A stretch of 64,000 nucleotides of DNA from Tepidiforma thermophila (GCF_002563855.1 NZ_PDJQ01000001.1:2356001-2420000); one strand, 5' to 3'. Numbered from the stretch's first letter, positions 27,091 through 35,581 are shown. The notes: a model not told the origin generated them from the letters alone. Translations and numbers: made by a program.

Positions 27091-28311
27091 TCAGGCCTGG
27101 ACGGCCTGCTCCAGCCGGCCGTTGATGTGCTTGCGGATAAAGGTGGCCTGGCGGAGGTGTTCGAGGTAGTTGTCGACCTGGGCCTTGCGGAGCTCCCGCA
27201 GCTTCTCGCGGCCGCGGGCGATGTTGTCGACACTGCCGCCGAGGAGGATCGCGAGGGGTTCGCTGACGGCAGGAACAAGCCACTCTTTGCCCATGCGGGA
27301 TTCGGCTTTGTTGAAGTAGAGGTTCTGCTCGTCGCGGCGGTCGGGGAGCTTGAAGAGCATGTGCTTCAGCCGCTCGATGTGGTAGTCGAGCATGCGCTTA
27401 CGGTCGCGGGCGACGAGGCGATAGAGGTCGCGCTCGAGCTGGTTCTGGGCGAAGGCGTCGCCGTGGGAGAAGAGGGTGTAGAGCATGCTGTCCTGGACGA
27501 AGAGGATGGCAGCGAGTTCGGGGAAGGTGCGGGCCTCGCGGGCGACGCGGGAGAAGTCGGTCGGCGCCTGGAGGCCGAGGCCACCGCCGTTGGCGAGGGC
27601 GCGCTTGCGGAAGGCCTCGCTGTGGCGGGCGAGGTCGTAGATCACCGTGGAGAGGAAGAGCTTGAGTTCGAGGAAGCCGTAGGAGATTTCGGGGAGCCAG
27701 CCTGACCACAGGGCGCCGGCGACGTAGGCGCGCTCGGACTGCTCGGTCATGAACTGGCAGACGGCGCGCTCGATGTCGTGCGGGAGGGGCTCGAGGCTGT
27801 TCCAGTTGAGGTCGGTGGCAGAGACCCAGCGGTCCCGGATGGCTTCTTCGTAGAGGGGGATGCAGCAGTCGGCCCAGACGAGGGCTTTTTCGAAGATGGT
27901 GTACCCCATGTCTTCGACGACGGGGTTGGGGTAGGAACCGCGGGCGATTTCGGAGCGGTTGGTCCAAACGTCGGGGACGTCGCCGTAGGTGCCGATCATG
28001 AGGTCGGCGATGGTGAGACCCATGGCGGGGTCTTTGGGGCGTGCGCGGATGCCCCACTCGGTGGGGACGTGCATCCAGGAGAGGTCGCGGGGGATGGCGG
28101 CCTGGCCGCCCTGGAGGAATTCTTTGGCGCGCTTCCCGTCGACGCCGCCGCGGAGGGCCTGCCAGATGACCTGGAGGCTGTGGCCCTTGGCGAGGGCGAG
28201 TTCGATGAGGCCCTCTTCCCAGCCGAGTTCACGGACACGGTCGCGGGCTTCCTGGGGGATCTCGACCTGGGCGGCCTGGGCGGCGCGGGCGAGGGCTTCT
28301 CCGGTCGACAT
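27091..28311 (-). CDS. Ferritin-like (RNR R2-like) paralogue lacking diiron ligands
   Basis: This 406-residue protein is clearly homologous to the neighbour at 28385-29428, sharing CIPLYEEAIRDRW, LEPLPHDIERAVCQF, RKRALANGGGLGLQ and LLGGSVD. Of the six diiron ligand positions seen in the neighbour, only one His is kept (His230 in IYDLARH). The others are replaced: Glu to Ala195, Glu to Leu227, Glu to Ser275, Glu to Arg304 and His to Met307. It has an extra N-terminal helical region of about 75 residues. GGAGG lies ahead of ATG 28311. It is the second gene of a two-gene unit and probably forms a non-catalytic partner subunit. Confidence 0.8.
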   Translation of the reverse strand: MSTGEALARAAQAAQVEIPQEARDRVRELGWEEGLIELALAKGHSLQVIWQALRGGVDGKRAKEFLQGGQAAIPRDLSWMHVPTEWGIRARPKDPAMGLTIADLMIGTYGDVPDVWTNRSEIARGSYPNPVVEDMGYTIFEKALVWADCCIPLYEEAIRDRWVSATDLNWNSLEPLPHDIERAVCQFMTEQSERAYVAGALWSGWLPEISYGFLELKLFLSTVIYDLARHSEAFRKRALANGGGLGLQAPTDFSRVAREARTFPELAAILFVQDSMLYTLFSHGDAFAQNQLERDLYRLVARDRKRMLDYHIERLKHMLFKLPDRRDEQNLYFNKAESRMGKEWLVPAVSEPLAILLGGSVDNIARGREKLRELRKAQVDNYLEHLRQATFIRKHINGRLEQAVQA

Positions 28312-28384
28312 GGGGGTACCTCCGGGCGGGCTTGGAAGGGCGGGGCAGGCCGCCCCGCTGGGATGGACAGGCGATGGGCCGGGG

Positions 28385-29428
28385 TTAGGCCGGGTCGAGG
28401 AACTGGGCCATGAGCGGTCCGAGGCGCTGGCGGCGGTCGCCGAGGCCGGCGACGGTGAGGCGGTGGACGTACTCGTTGATCTGCCGTTTGCGGAGGAGGA
28501 GGAACTTCTGAAGGCCTTCGTCGAACTTATCGACGCCGCCCCCGAGGAGGATGCAGAGGGCTTCGAAGACGGGCGGGAAGGTGACGTCACCGGAGCCGCC
28601 GCCGGCTGCGTCGCCTTCGGCCTTATCGAGGTAGTGGTGGATTTCTTCGCGGCGCTCCGGTTCGGTGTCGAGCACGTACTTGAGGTGCATGACGCCGAAG
28701 GCGAGGTGGCGGGACTCGTCCTGGGCGCTCATGCGGAAGATGCGCTTGTCGGCCTCAGTCTGGCCGATGAGTTCGCCCATGCGGAACATGGACTGGACGA
28801 AGCCTTCGGCCTGGACGTGCATGAGGACGGACATTTCGGTGAAGTCGCGGGCCTCGATGAGGGTGCGGAGGCCGAGGCCGGCGCCCTGGGCGAGGAGGCC
28901 GCCGCCGTTGGCAAGCGCGCGCTTGCGGAAGACGTCGGTGTGGCGGGCCTCGTCCATGATCTGGGTCATGAGGAAGAGGCCGGCTTCGAAGTCCTGGGCG
29001 GAGACGAACGGCATCCACTGGCCGGGGACGTCGCCGGCGATGAACTCGACTTCGGTGAGCATGGTGGCGAGCTGGCACATGGCGCGCTCGAGCTCGTCGG
29101 GCAGGGGCTCGAGGGTATCCCAGGGGATGTCGCGGGCGGAGCTCCACTGGCGCTGGGTGGCCTCTTCGTAGAGCATGAGGCAGTTTTCGGCCCAGACGTC
29201 GGCCTTGGACTGGTAGTTGGGGCCGAAGCGCTGGGCGCCGGGGCGCGGGATGGCGCCGCGCATCCGGTAGGTCATGTCGCCGGCTCCGCGGGCGGTATCG
29301 GCGTAGCGGCCGAGGTTGATTTCTTTGAGGGTGAGGCCCTTTTTGCCGGGCTCGGCGGAGGTGGCGTCCTCGTAGAGGTTGAGCCAGGACAGGTCGAGGC
29401 TGGATTCGGTGGCGGGATTGGCTGCCAT
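28385..29428 (-). CDS. Ferritin-like diiron oxidase/oxygenase (RNR R2-like)
   Basis: This 347-residue helical protein has a full carboxylate-bridged diiron set: Glu126/128 (TEVEF), Glu160 and His163 (MDEARHTDVF), Glu208 (HVQAEGF), and Glu238 and His241 (QDESRHLAFG). The spacing is that of R2-like ferritins such as R2lox and AurF-type oxygenases. Annotation pipelines often call this group 'ribonucleotide-diphosphate reductase beta', but no class I alpha subunit is here and the window has a class II enzyme, so an oxidase or N-/C-oxygenase role is more likely. ATG 29428 has GGAGAC upstream. A palindrome near 29502 may control it. Confidence 0.82.
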   Translation of the reverse strand: MAANPATESSLDLSWLNLYEDATSAEPGKKGLTLKEINLGRYADTARGAGDMTYRMRGAIPRPGAQRFGPNYQSKADVWAENCLMLYEEATQRQWSSARDIPWDTLEPLPDELERAMCQLATMLTEVEFIAGDVPGQWMPFVSAQDFEAGLFLMTQIMDEARHTDVFRKRALANGGGLLAQGAGLGLRTLIEARDFTEMSVLMHVQAEGFVQSMFRMGELIGQTEADKRIFRMSAQDESRHLAFGVMHLKYVLDTEPERREEIHHYLDKAEGDAAGGGSGDVTFPPVFEALCILLGGGVDKFDEGLQKFLLLRKRQINEYVHRLTVAGLGDRRQRLGPLMAQFLDPA

Positions 29429-29501
29429 GGGGGTCTCCTGGGGCCGGCGTCTATGCTCGCGATAGCCTACATCTTGGTGTGCAGGGGCGGAAGGGCCGGA
29501 A

Positions 29502-29515
29502 TTACCGGCGGGTAA
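29502..29515. promoter_or_regulatory. Inverted repeat, candidate operator of the diiron pair
   Basis: TTACC-GGCG-GGTAA, a 5-bp inverted repeat around 4 bases, sits 74-87 bp before the diiron start codon, between divergent genes. PadR and DtxR regulator genes are nearby. This is sequence-only evidence. Confidence 0.3.
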
Positions 29516-29625
29516 ATTTGGTCGAGGCGAAGCTTCGAAACCGGGGCGCAGGTGGACTGGCGTCACCTCTTATCAACCGGGACGCGGCTGCCGATACCTG
29601 TGGTAGAAACCGGGAGGACACGAGC

Positions 29626-29811
29626 ATGACCAGGATGGAGAAAGCCTGTCCCTTTACGGCAGCGACGCGTGCAGCCCACTGCGAGCGGTGCTGGACGGCG
29701 CACGGCGGGGTGCCGCCGTGTGTGGCGGCGTACCTCGGCGGCAACCCGGCGGCCGAGGGCGTGATCCGGCTGGAGGTCCTGGAGCGCGCTGCGACCAGGC
29801 GGGCGGCCTAG
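29626..29811 (+). CDS. Small Cys-rich protein, possible metal-binding
   Basis: This 61-residue protein starts at ATG 29626 after GGGAGGAC. Four Cys residues fall in the first half (ACPFTAATR, HCERCWTAH, PPCVAAYL), a pattern C-x(11)-C-x2-C-x(9)-C that could bind zinc or an iron-sulphur cluster. The second half is plain helix (GVIRLEVLERAATRRAA). It is divergent from the diiron pair and convergent with a PadR regulator. Its function is unknown, and the link to the diiron genes is only positional. Confidence 0.6.
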   Translation: MTRMEKACPFTAATRAAHCERCWTAHGGVPPCVAAYLGGNPAAEGVIRLEVLERAATRRAA

Positions 29812-29838
29812 GGGCGCCCAGGAAGCGAGGGCCGCAGG

Positions 29839-30399
29839 TCAGGGCGCCGGCCGGGATGCGGCTCTGGCGCGGAGGATGCGCTCGGCCTCGTCGGCCCAGG
29901 CGAGGAACGCCTCGATGAACTGGATGCCTGCGCGAAGGGTAAGGTAGGGACCGAGGAACGCGGTCGGGACGGCCGCGGGGTCGGCGCCTTCGAACGCGGC
30001 TTCGATGGCGCGGTAGGCTGCGAGGCGCTCCTCCTGCTGGCGGCGGTGCGTTGCGAGGGCCTCGATGGCGCGCTGCGGTTCGACGAGGCCGTAGCTCCAG
30101 ACTTTGACGAGGAACTCGTCTTTCGTAAGGGTGAGCGGAGACGGGGTGAGCACCCAGTCGGCGAGGTGAGCGAGGCCCCGGGCGGTGATGGTATAGACGC
30201 GTTTGTCGGGCTTGCCGACCTGGGGGACGGCGCGGCCGGCCACGAGCCCTTCGGATTCGAGGCGGGCGAGCTCGGGGTAGATCTGCTGGGCGCGGGCGTG
30301 CCAGAAATAGCCCACGGACTGTTCGAAGCGACGGGCGATCTCGTAGCCGGACAGTTCGCCGGCCGTCAGGAGGCCGAGGATGGCGAAGCGCAGCGACAT
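29839..30399 (-). CDS. PadR-family transcriptional regulator
   Basis: This 186-residue repressor has an N-terminal winged helix (LRFAILGLLTAGELSGYEIA, then IYPELARLESEGLVAGRAV and KRVYTITARGLAHLADW) and a helical C-terminal dimerisation domain (PADR C-terminal type). PadR proteins sense phenolics or stress and often control adjacent genes. I chose ATG 30399, giving MSLRFAIL; an upstream in-frame ATG at 30462 would add 21 atypical residues. It is divergent from the DtxR gene, sharing an 80-bp control region, and convergent with the small Cys-rich gene. Confidence 0.85.
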   Translation of the reverse strand: MSLRFAILGLLTAGELSGYEIARRFEQSVGYFWHARAQQIYPELARLESEGLVAGRAVPQVGKPDKRVYTITARGLAHLADWVLTPSPLTLTKDEFLVKVWSYGLVEPQRAIEALATHRRQQEERLAAYRAIEAAFEGADPAAVPTAFLGPYLTLRAGIQFIEAFLAWADEAERILRARAASRPAP

Positions 30400-30479
30400 C
30401 TCCGCGAGTTTCGCGGGTGTGGGCCCGATGCGCCAGCAGAATTTCCCGGGAGCGGGCGGCATGCCATGATCGGCGTGCC

Positions 30480-31178
30480 ATGCCGAAACAGGTCAGGAAT
30501 GTTGCCAGCGACGATTATTTGACAGCGATTTACCGGATGAGCCACGACGAGGGCCAGGACGTCATCGCCGTGCGGCTTGCGGACCGGCTGGAGATCACGC
30601 CGCCGTCGGTTGCGGGGATGCTGAAGCGGCTGATGCGGGACGGGCTGGTGCACATCGATGCGAAGAAGGTGATTCACCTGACGCCCGAGGGGTTTCGGAG
30701 AGCGGAGCAGATGGTGCGGCGGCATCGCCTTGCGGAGTGCCTGCTGACCGATGTGCTGAAGGTGGACTGGTGGCGGGCGTACGAGGAGGCGCACCTCCTG
30801 GAGCATGGGATTTCGGACATCACGGAGCGGAACCTGTACGAGATGCTTGGGCGGCCGAAGAAAAGCCCGTTCGGCTATCCGATACCGGGGCCGGGCGCGC
30901 CGCAGAAGCTTTCGATGGTCACGCTGGGCGACCTGAAGGAGGGGCAGGAGGCGGAGATCGACCGGGTGTTTGAAGAGGATGAGCAGCTTCTGCGGTTCTT
31001 CGACGAGGAGGGGATTCGCCCGGGGGTGAAGGTCGTCATCGAAGAGGTTGCGCCCTACCGCGGGACGATTACGGTGCGGGTGGGCGAGCGGAGGATTGTG
31101 CTGGGCACCCCGGTGGCCAACAAGATCTGGGTGGTGCAGCCGGCGCGGGCGGGAACTTCGGCCGAAACGCGGCGTTAA
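30480..31178 (+). CDS. DtxR/MntR-family metal-dependent regulator
   Basis: This 232-residue protein has an N-terminal winged-helix (YLTAIYRMSHDEGQDVIAVR, then LEITPPSVAGMLKRLMRDG) followed by the metal-binding and dimer domain (QMVRRHRLAECLLTDVLK, EEAHLLEHGISD) and a C-terminal FeoA/SH3-like domain (about 150-222: LGDLKEGQEAEIDRV). Such proteins repress iron or manganese uptake when metal is abundant. ATG 30480 starts at PKQVRNVASDDYLTAI as in homologues. It is divergent from PadR. The metal (Fe or Mn) cannot be decided from sequence. Confidence 0.9.
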   Translation: MPKQVRNVASDDYLTAIYRMSHDEGQDVIAVRLADRLEITPPSVAGMLKRLMRDGLVHIDAKKVIHLTPEGFRRAEQMVRRHRLAECLLTDVLKVDWWRAYEEAHLLEHGISDITERNLYEMLGRPKKSPFGYPIPGPGAPQKLSMVTLGDLKEGQEAEIDRVFEEDEQLLRFFDEEGIRPGVKVVIEEVAPYRGTITVRVGERRIVLGTPVANKIWVVQPARAGTSAETRR

Positions 31179-31252
31179 CGCTTCATGCCAGCCGGCTATC
31201 AGCCGACAACCAAGGCGTGGAACTGACGCACTGGCGGGAGCCGCGGGGAACG

Positions 31253-32764
31253 ATGCGGGTCCTCGTGGTGGAGGATGACCCGGCGCTTGGGCGCCTCATT
31301 CAGCTCGTCCTCGGACAGCACCTTGCGGAGGTCCGGCTGGCGCGGTCGGGCGCGGAGGCGATTGCTGAGCTCGCGACGGGCCAGTTCGATGCCATTGCGT
31401 CGGATATCAGCCTGCCCGACATGTCGGGGCTGGACGTGATTGCGGAGGCGCGGCAGAGGGCGCCGGCTGCCGGGATTGTGGCGATTACCGGTTTCGTCGA
31501 CGTCGACACGGCGGTGCGGTCGATGAAGGCCGGGGCCGACGACTTCCTCGGGAAGCCGTTTGATGCGGAGATTCTCTGGCATGTGCTGAACAAGGCGGCC
31601 GACAACCGTGCGCGGCAGATTGCGGCGGAGCAGGCTGCGGTGTACCGGCAGCTGGCCTACACGGACGCGTTGACGGGGTGTCCGAACCGCCGGTTCATCG
31701 ACGAGTTCCTGGCCGACGCGGTCTTCCGGGCGCGGGAGGAGGGCAGGCAGCTTTCGGTGGCGTACCTCGACATCGACAACTTCAAGCTGCTGAACGACTT
31801 CGTGGGGCACGAAGAGGGTGACCGGGTGCTCCAGCGGGTGGTGCGAACGCTGGAGCGGCACGTGGAGCCGCCGGCACAGTTCGCCCGTTTCGGCGGCGAC
31901 GAGTTCGTGGTGGTGCTGCCGGGCTGGACGGAGGAGCGTGCGCGGCGGCTGATGGAGCGGGTGCGGCGGGCCATCGGGCAGATCGAGGTGGTGAACGGGG
32001 CTCGGGTCACGCTGCCGACGCGGATTTCGGTGGGCGTGGCGAGCCTGCGTGAGGGGCAGTCGCCACGCGACCTGGTCGCAGAGGCGGAGGATGCGATGTA
32101 CCTCGACAAGGCCGTCTCGCCGGCGATGGTGACGGCGGCGATGGAACGGGCAATCACACAGGAGGATGCGCTGCTGAAGGCTGGGAACATCAAAGCGCTG
32201 CGGAACCTGGTGAAGGCGATTGACCGGCGGGATTCGTATACGCGGTTCCACAGCGACCACGCGACCCAGCTGGCCATCCGGCTTGGCACGGAACTGGGAC
32301 TGGACGACGGGGCGATGCAGGCGCTGGCGATCGGGGGGCCGATTCACGACCTCGGGAAGATCGTGGTGCCGGACGAGATCCTGCGGAAGCCGGGGCCGCT
32401 GACGCTCGAAGAGCGCAGGGCGATGGAGGAGCACCCGGTGATGGGAGCGGCCATCACTGCGGCGGTTACGGACCTCGACTCGGTGGTAAACCTCGTGCGG
32501 CACCACCACGAACGGTACGACGGCGAGGGGTACCCGGGACGGCTGAAGGGAACCGAAGTGCCGCTGGCGACCCGGCTGTTCACCCTGGCGGACGCGTATT
32601 CGGCGATGACGACCGACCGGCCGTACCGGAAGGGGCTGACACTGGAGATGGCGGTCGAGGAGATCCTGCGCGGGCGGGGGACGCAATTCGACCCTGAGCT
32701 GGCGGAGGCATTCGTCAGCATGATCGAGCGGGCAGCCAGGGAGAACGCGGAGCGGGCCGCATGA
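31253..32764 (+). CDS. Response regulator with GGDEF and HD-GYP domains
   Basis: This 503-residue protein both may make and break cyclic di-GMP. Residues 1-120 are a receiver (VLVVEDDPALGRL, phospho-acceptor Asp in SDISLPDMSG, Lys in DDFLGKPF). Residues about 140-290 are a diguanylate cyclase with an intact FGGDEF near 213. Residues about 320-495 are an HD-GYP phosphodiesterase with PIHDLGKIVVPDE and RHHHERYDGEGYPGRLKG. ATG 31253 is chosen over GTG 31217, which would add 12 residues. No histidine kinase is next to it. The 53-codon gene that follows overlaps its stop. Confidence 0.92.
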   Translation: MRVLVVEDDPALGRLIQLVLGQHLAEVRLARSGAEAIAELATGQFDAIASDISLPDMSGLDVIAEARQRAPAAGIVAITGFVDVDTAVRSMKAGADDFLGKPFDAEILWHVLNKAADNRARQIAAEQAAVYRQLAYTDALTGCPNRRFIDEFLADAVFRAREEGRQLSVAYLDIDNFKLLNDFVGHEEGDRVLQRVVRTLERHVEPPAQFARFGGDEFVVVLPGWTEERARRLMERVRRAIGQIEVVNGARVTLPTRISVGVASLREGQSPRDLVAEAEDAMYLDKAVSPAMVTAAMERAITQEDALLKAGNIKALRNLVKAIDRRDSYTRFHSDHATQLAIRLGTELGLDDGAMQALAIGGPIHDLGKIVVPDEILRKPGPLTLEERRAMEEHPVMGAAITAAVTDLDSVVNLVRHHHERYDGEGYPGRLKGTEVPLATRLFTLADAYSAMTTDRPYRKGLTLEMAVEEILRGRGTQFDPELAEAFVSMIERAARENAERAA

Positions 32765-32922
32765 GACGGCTGGGGATCCTCGCTTCGGGCGGGATGCTGG
32801 TTTGGTGCGCCCTGGAAATCGGCCTTCGGGCCGCGACAGGGACCCTCGATGGCGCTGGGTCGGCCCTGTCTGCCGGTGCCGCGGCGTCCGTGAGCACCCT
32901 GCTGCTGTGGCGCGCAGGCTGA
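32761..32922 (+). CDS. Small membrane peptide, 53 residues
   Basis: ATG 32761 overlaps the stop of the GGDEF/HD-GYP gene (ATGA), and the frame ends with TGA at 32922. The product starts MRRLGILASGGMLVWCALEI and has two weakly hydrophobic segments with small residues (Ala/Gly/Ser) between, ending VSTLLLWRAG. The positive N-terminus followed by a hydrophobic helix suggests a membrane peptide. It is likely co-translated with the upstream regulator. No homology is recognised. Confidence 0.5.
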   Translation: MRRLGILASGGMLVWCALEIGLRAATGTLDGAGSALSAGAAASVSTLLLWRAG

Positions 32923-32986
32923 TCGGGGTCCGAGGAAGCGGGTACACTCCGCGCGTGGCCGGACACCGGCCCGTACGGAGGAACGG

Positions 32987-33535
32987 ATGGCGCGACTGCC
33001 GTTTGTCACGAGGGAAGACCTGCCGGAGGAGCTGCGGTATGTGTGGGACCGGAACGCGGTCGGCCGGGAGGTGCCGAACATCTTCCGGACGATGGCGAAT
33101 AACCCGGAGGTGTGGCGCGCCTACCTGCGGCTCGGCAACGGGCTGTGGAATCACTGCGGCCTGGACGTTGGGACGCGCGAGCTGGTGATCCTGCGGACGG
33201 CGATCCTGCACCACAGCCAGTACGAGTGGCACCAGCACGTGCGGATTGGGCGGCAGGCAGGCCTGAGCGACGCAAAGATCGTGGCGCTCCACCACTGGAA
33301 GACGAGCGACCTGTTCAGCGAGGTGGAGCGGGCCATCCTGGAATATGTCGACGCGGTGAACGCATCGGGCCACCCCGGGCAGGAGGTGCATGACCGGCTG
33401 GCCGCGCTCGTTGCGCCGGGGACACTGGTGGGCGTCAACCTGCTGACGGGGTTTTACGGGATGACCGCGCGGTTTCTCTCGGCGATGGAGGTTGAGCTGG
33501 AGGAGCCGTTCGTGGGCTGGCAGCTGAACGGATAA
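32987..33535 (+). CDS. Carboxymuconolactone decarboxylase (AhpD-like) family protein
   Basis: This 182-residue all-helical protein has the CMD core, DVGTRELVILRTAILHHSQY followed by EWHQHVRIGRQAGLSD. It resembles the large group of CMD proteins with Y-E-W-x-x-H, not AhpD itself, because no C-x-x-C pair is present. Substrate is unknown; relatives include 4-carboxymuconolactone decarboxylases and peroxidase-related proteins. GGAGGA precedes ATG 32987, and a TACACT box lies at 32943-32948. It stands alone between the c-di-GMP regulator and the phosphatase-like gene. Confidence 0.85.
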   Translation: MARLPFVTREDLPEELRYVWDRNAVGREVPNIFRTMANNPEVWRAYLRLGNGLWNHCGLDVGTRELVILRTAILHHSQYEWHQHVRIGRQAGLSDAKIVALHHWKTSDLFSEVERAILEYVDAVNASGHPGQEVHDRLAALVAPGTLVGVNLLTGFYGMTARFLSAMEVELEEPFVGWQLNG

Positions 33536-33558
33536 CACGTCATTCACGGCCGGGGCGG

Positions 33559-35541
33559 ATGGTGGCCGATGCGCGCAGTATGCGACAGGGGGTTCGGGCC
33601 ATGCAGAGTGCGATGACGGCAGCAGCGGTCGGGCCGGAGCGGCCGGGCGGACAGGGGCTCGACCCGCACCAGGAGGAGTCGGGGAACCTGGCCATCCACA
33701 AGCTGCTCACGACCGACGACGGCCGGGCGTGGACCGATTTCGTGGCCACGGTGCGGCAGGGGCGGGACGGGTCGTGGAGCTATGAGGCGTGGGCGCTGCG
33801 GGGGATGGTGCGCTGGATACGCCGGTACGCGCCGGAAGGCGGATACGTGCACGAGGTGGTCGAGGTCATCGGCGAAAACCCGCTGGAGCGGCAGGACTAC
33901 CGGGCGCTCGCGACCTACGACGAGGAGATGGCGGCGGCAGGGAACCCGGCGGACGTGCAGCAGGCGTACATCGAGCCGGAGCGGCTGACCTACCCGTACG
34001 CATACGAGCGGATCTCGCAGCTGTTCGACAGCCCGAACGCGCCGGACCTCATCGTCAACCCGAAGAGCTATGCCTACGGGCGGCAGCCGGGCCAGCACGG
34101 GGCGCTGGATGTGGTGCAGTCCCGGTCGCCGCTGGTGTTTTCCGGGCCGGGGGCGAAGCGCGGGGCGGTGGTTGATGCGCCGGCAAAGCAGGTGGATATT
34201 GCGCCGACGATTGCGCGGCTGATGGGCTTCCCGCTGATCGACGGGCGGGACATCACCGGGCGGACGTCGAGTGAGCGGGGATGCCCGCCGGACGTGTACC
34301 TGAAGCGGCAGGACGGCAGGGTGCTGGAGGAGATGCTGGACGACTCGACGGGCCGCCCGGAGCGGGTCTATATCCTGCTACTGGACGGGCAGTCGCATAC
34401 GGAGCTGCTCTACCGGCTCGAACGAGAGCCGGATGCGATCCCGAATCTGCGGCGGCTGATTGCACGCGGGTGTCTGCTCCGGTACGGGAGCATCACGAAC
34501 TTCCCGAGCATCACGTGGCCGAGCCACAACGCTATCGGGACGGGGGCATGGAGCGGGCACCACGACATCGTGAACCCGACCTACTTCCTGCGGGCGACGC
34601 GCGAACTCGTCTCTCCGCAGGGGCAGCAGTTCGACACGGCGCGGTTCCTGAATCCGGAGGTGGAGACGCTTTTCGAAGCGTTCAAGCGGGTGCTGGGGGA
34701 TGGGGTGTTTACGGCGTCGATCAACGAGCCGTGCACGCGGGGGGCGGACCATGCGTCGCTCGAGCGGCGGCTGGTCGGCGACCGGGGCCGGCTGATTGCC
34801 CTGACGAAGGAGACGGAGCATGAGATTAACCCGCGCTGGTACGAGGAGCTGGAGGAGGAGGGGCACCGGCTGCAGGGCCAGATCGACAACCGGGGGCTCG
34901 CGCAGGCGCGGCTGCTCTTCCTGGATGAGAGCCACCCGGCGCCGGTCTTCGTCTACCACGAGTTCGCACAGCCGGACAGCTCGGCGCACGACTACGGGCC
35001 GCACCACGAGGGAGCCCGGGCCGCGCTGGATGAGACGGACCGCCGGATAGGGCACATCCTGCGAACGCTCGAGGAACGTGGGCTGTTCGAGACGACGCTG
35101 TTCGTGATTACGACGGACCACGGCATGGCAACGCAGAACATCGAGCTGCGGGCGAACCCGGCGCGGATTCCGCAGCGAGACGGGATGGCAGCGGTAACGG
35201 CAGAGCCGTGCATCTACCTCCGCGACCTGCGCGTGGAGGTGGAGGTGACGCACGACGGCCGGAGCGCGCGCTTTTTCGTGGCCGATAACGACCCGGATGA
35301 GCGCGGGGAGCACCCGCCGGTGCCCGGGGCGACGATCGTGGTCACCGACCGGAAGGATGGGCTGGTTGCCCGGGTGGCCACCGATACGAACGGGCTGGCG
35401 GCGTGCGCTGTGCCGGCGGAGCTGGAGCCGGGCGAGCTGCTGGCGGCGGTGCACGCGGAGGGGTTCAACCCGCGCCACCTGCGGCTGGACGGGACAAATG
35501 TGTGCATCGACCTGCGAGAGGTGCTCTACGGGCAGGGGTAA
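33559..35541 (+). CDS. Alkaline-phosphatase-superfamily enzyme (nucleotide pyrophosphatase-like), apparently permuted
   Basis: This 660-residue protein has most of an NPP-type phosphodiesterase in its second half: metal Asp276 (LLLDG), nucleophile Thr319 (NFPSITWPSHNAIGTG), Asp473/His477 (QPDSSAHDYGP) and Asp520/His521 (TTDHGM). The last metal His, normally after DHGM near the C-terminus, is not there. Instead residues about 150-240 at the N-terminus look like a typical C-terminal third: GQHGALDVV (His180), SPLVFSGPGAKRG and DIAPTIARLMGFP. The C-terminus (about 570-650) is a carboxypeptidase-regulatory-like beta domain (VPGATIVVTDRKDG). Start may be 33559, 33580 or 33601. No signal peptide is visible. 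Confidence 0.75.
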   Translation: MVADARSMRQGVRAMQSAMTAAAVGPERPGGQGLDPHQEESGNLAIHKLLTTDDGRAWTDFVATVRQGRDGSWSYEAWALRGMVRWIRRYAPEGGYVHEVVEVIGENPLERQDYRALATYDEEMAAAGNPADVQQAYIEPERLTYPYAYERISQLFDSPNAPDLIVNPKSYAYGRQPGQHGALDVVQSRSPLVFSGPGAKRGAVVDAPAKQVDIAPTIARLMGFPLIDGRDITGRTSSERGCPPDVYLKRQDGRVLEEMLDDSTGRPERVYILLLDGQSHTELLYRLEREPDAIPNLRRLIARGCLLRYGSITNFPSITWPSHNAIGTGAWSGHHDIVNPTYFLRATRELVSPQGQQFDTARFLNPEVETLFEAFKRVLGDGVFTASINEPCTRGADHASLERRLVGDRGRLIALTKETEHEINPRWYEELEEEGHRLQGQIDNRGLAQARLLFLDESHPAPVFVYHEFAQPDSSAHDYGPHHEGARAALDETDRRIGHILRTLEERGLFETTLFVITTDHGMATQNIELRANPARIPQRDGMAAVTAEPCIYLRDLRVEVEVTHDGRSARFFVADNDPDERGEHPPVPGATIVVTDRKDGLVARVATDTNGLAACAVPAELEPGELLAAVHAEGFNPRHLRLDGTNVCIDLREVLYGQG

Positions 35542-35569
35542 CGCCAAGGTCGGACCGGAGGGCCCGTGG

Positions 35570-35575
35570 TAGGAT
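35570..35575 (+). promoter_or_regulatory. -10 element close to the coiled-coil gene start
   Basis: TAGGAT ends six bases before GTG 35582, matching the leaderless pattern seen elsewhere in the window. Confidence 0.35.
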
Positions 35576-35581
35576 TGATGC

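Noticed and set aside
28385-29428. Calling the diiron protein a class I ribonucleotide reductase beta subunit
   Set aside because: There is no alpha (NrdA/NrdE) partner, the window has a complete class II NrdJ, and a ligand-less paralogue is paired with it instead.
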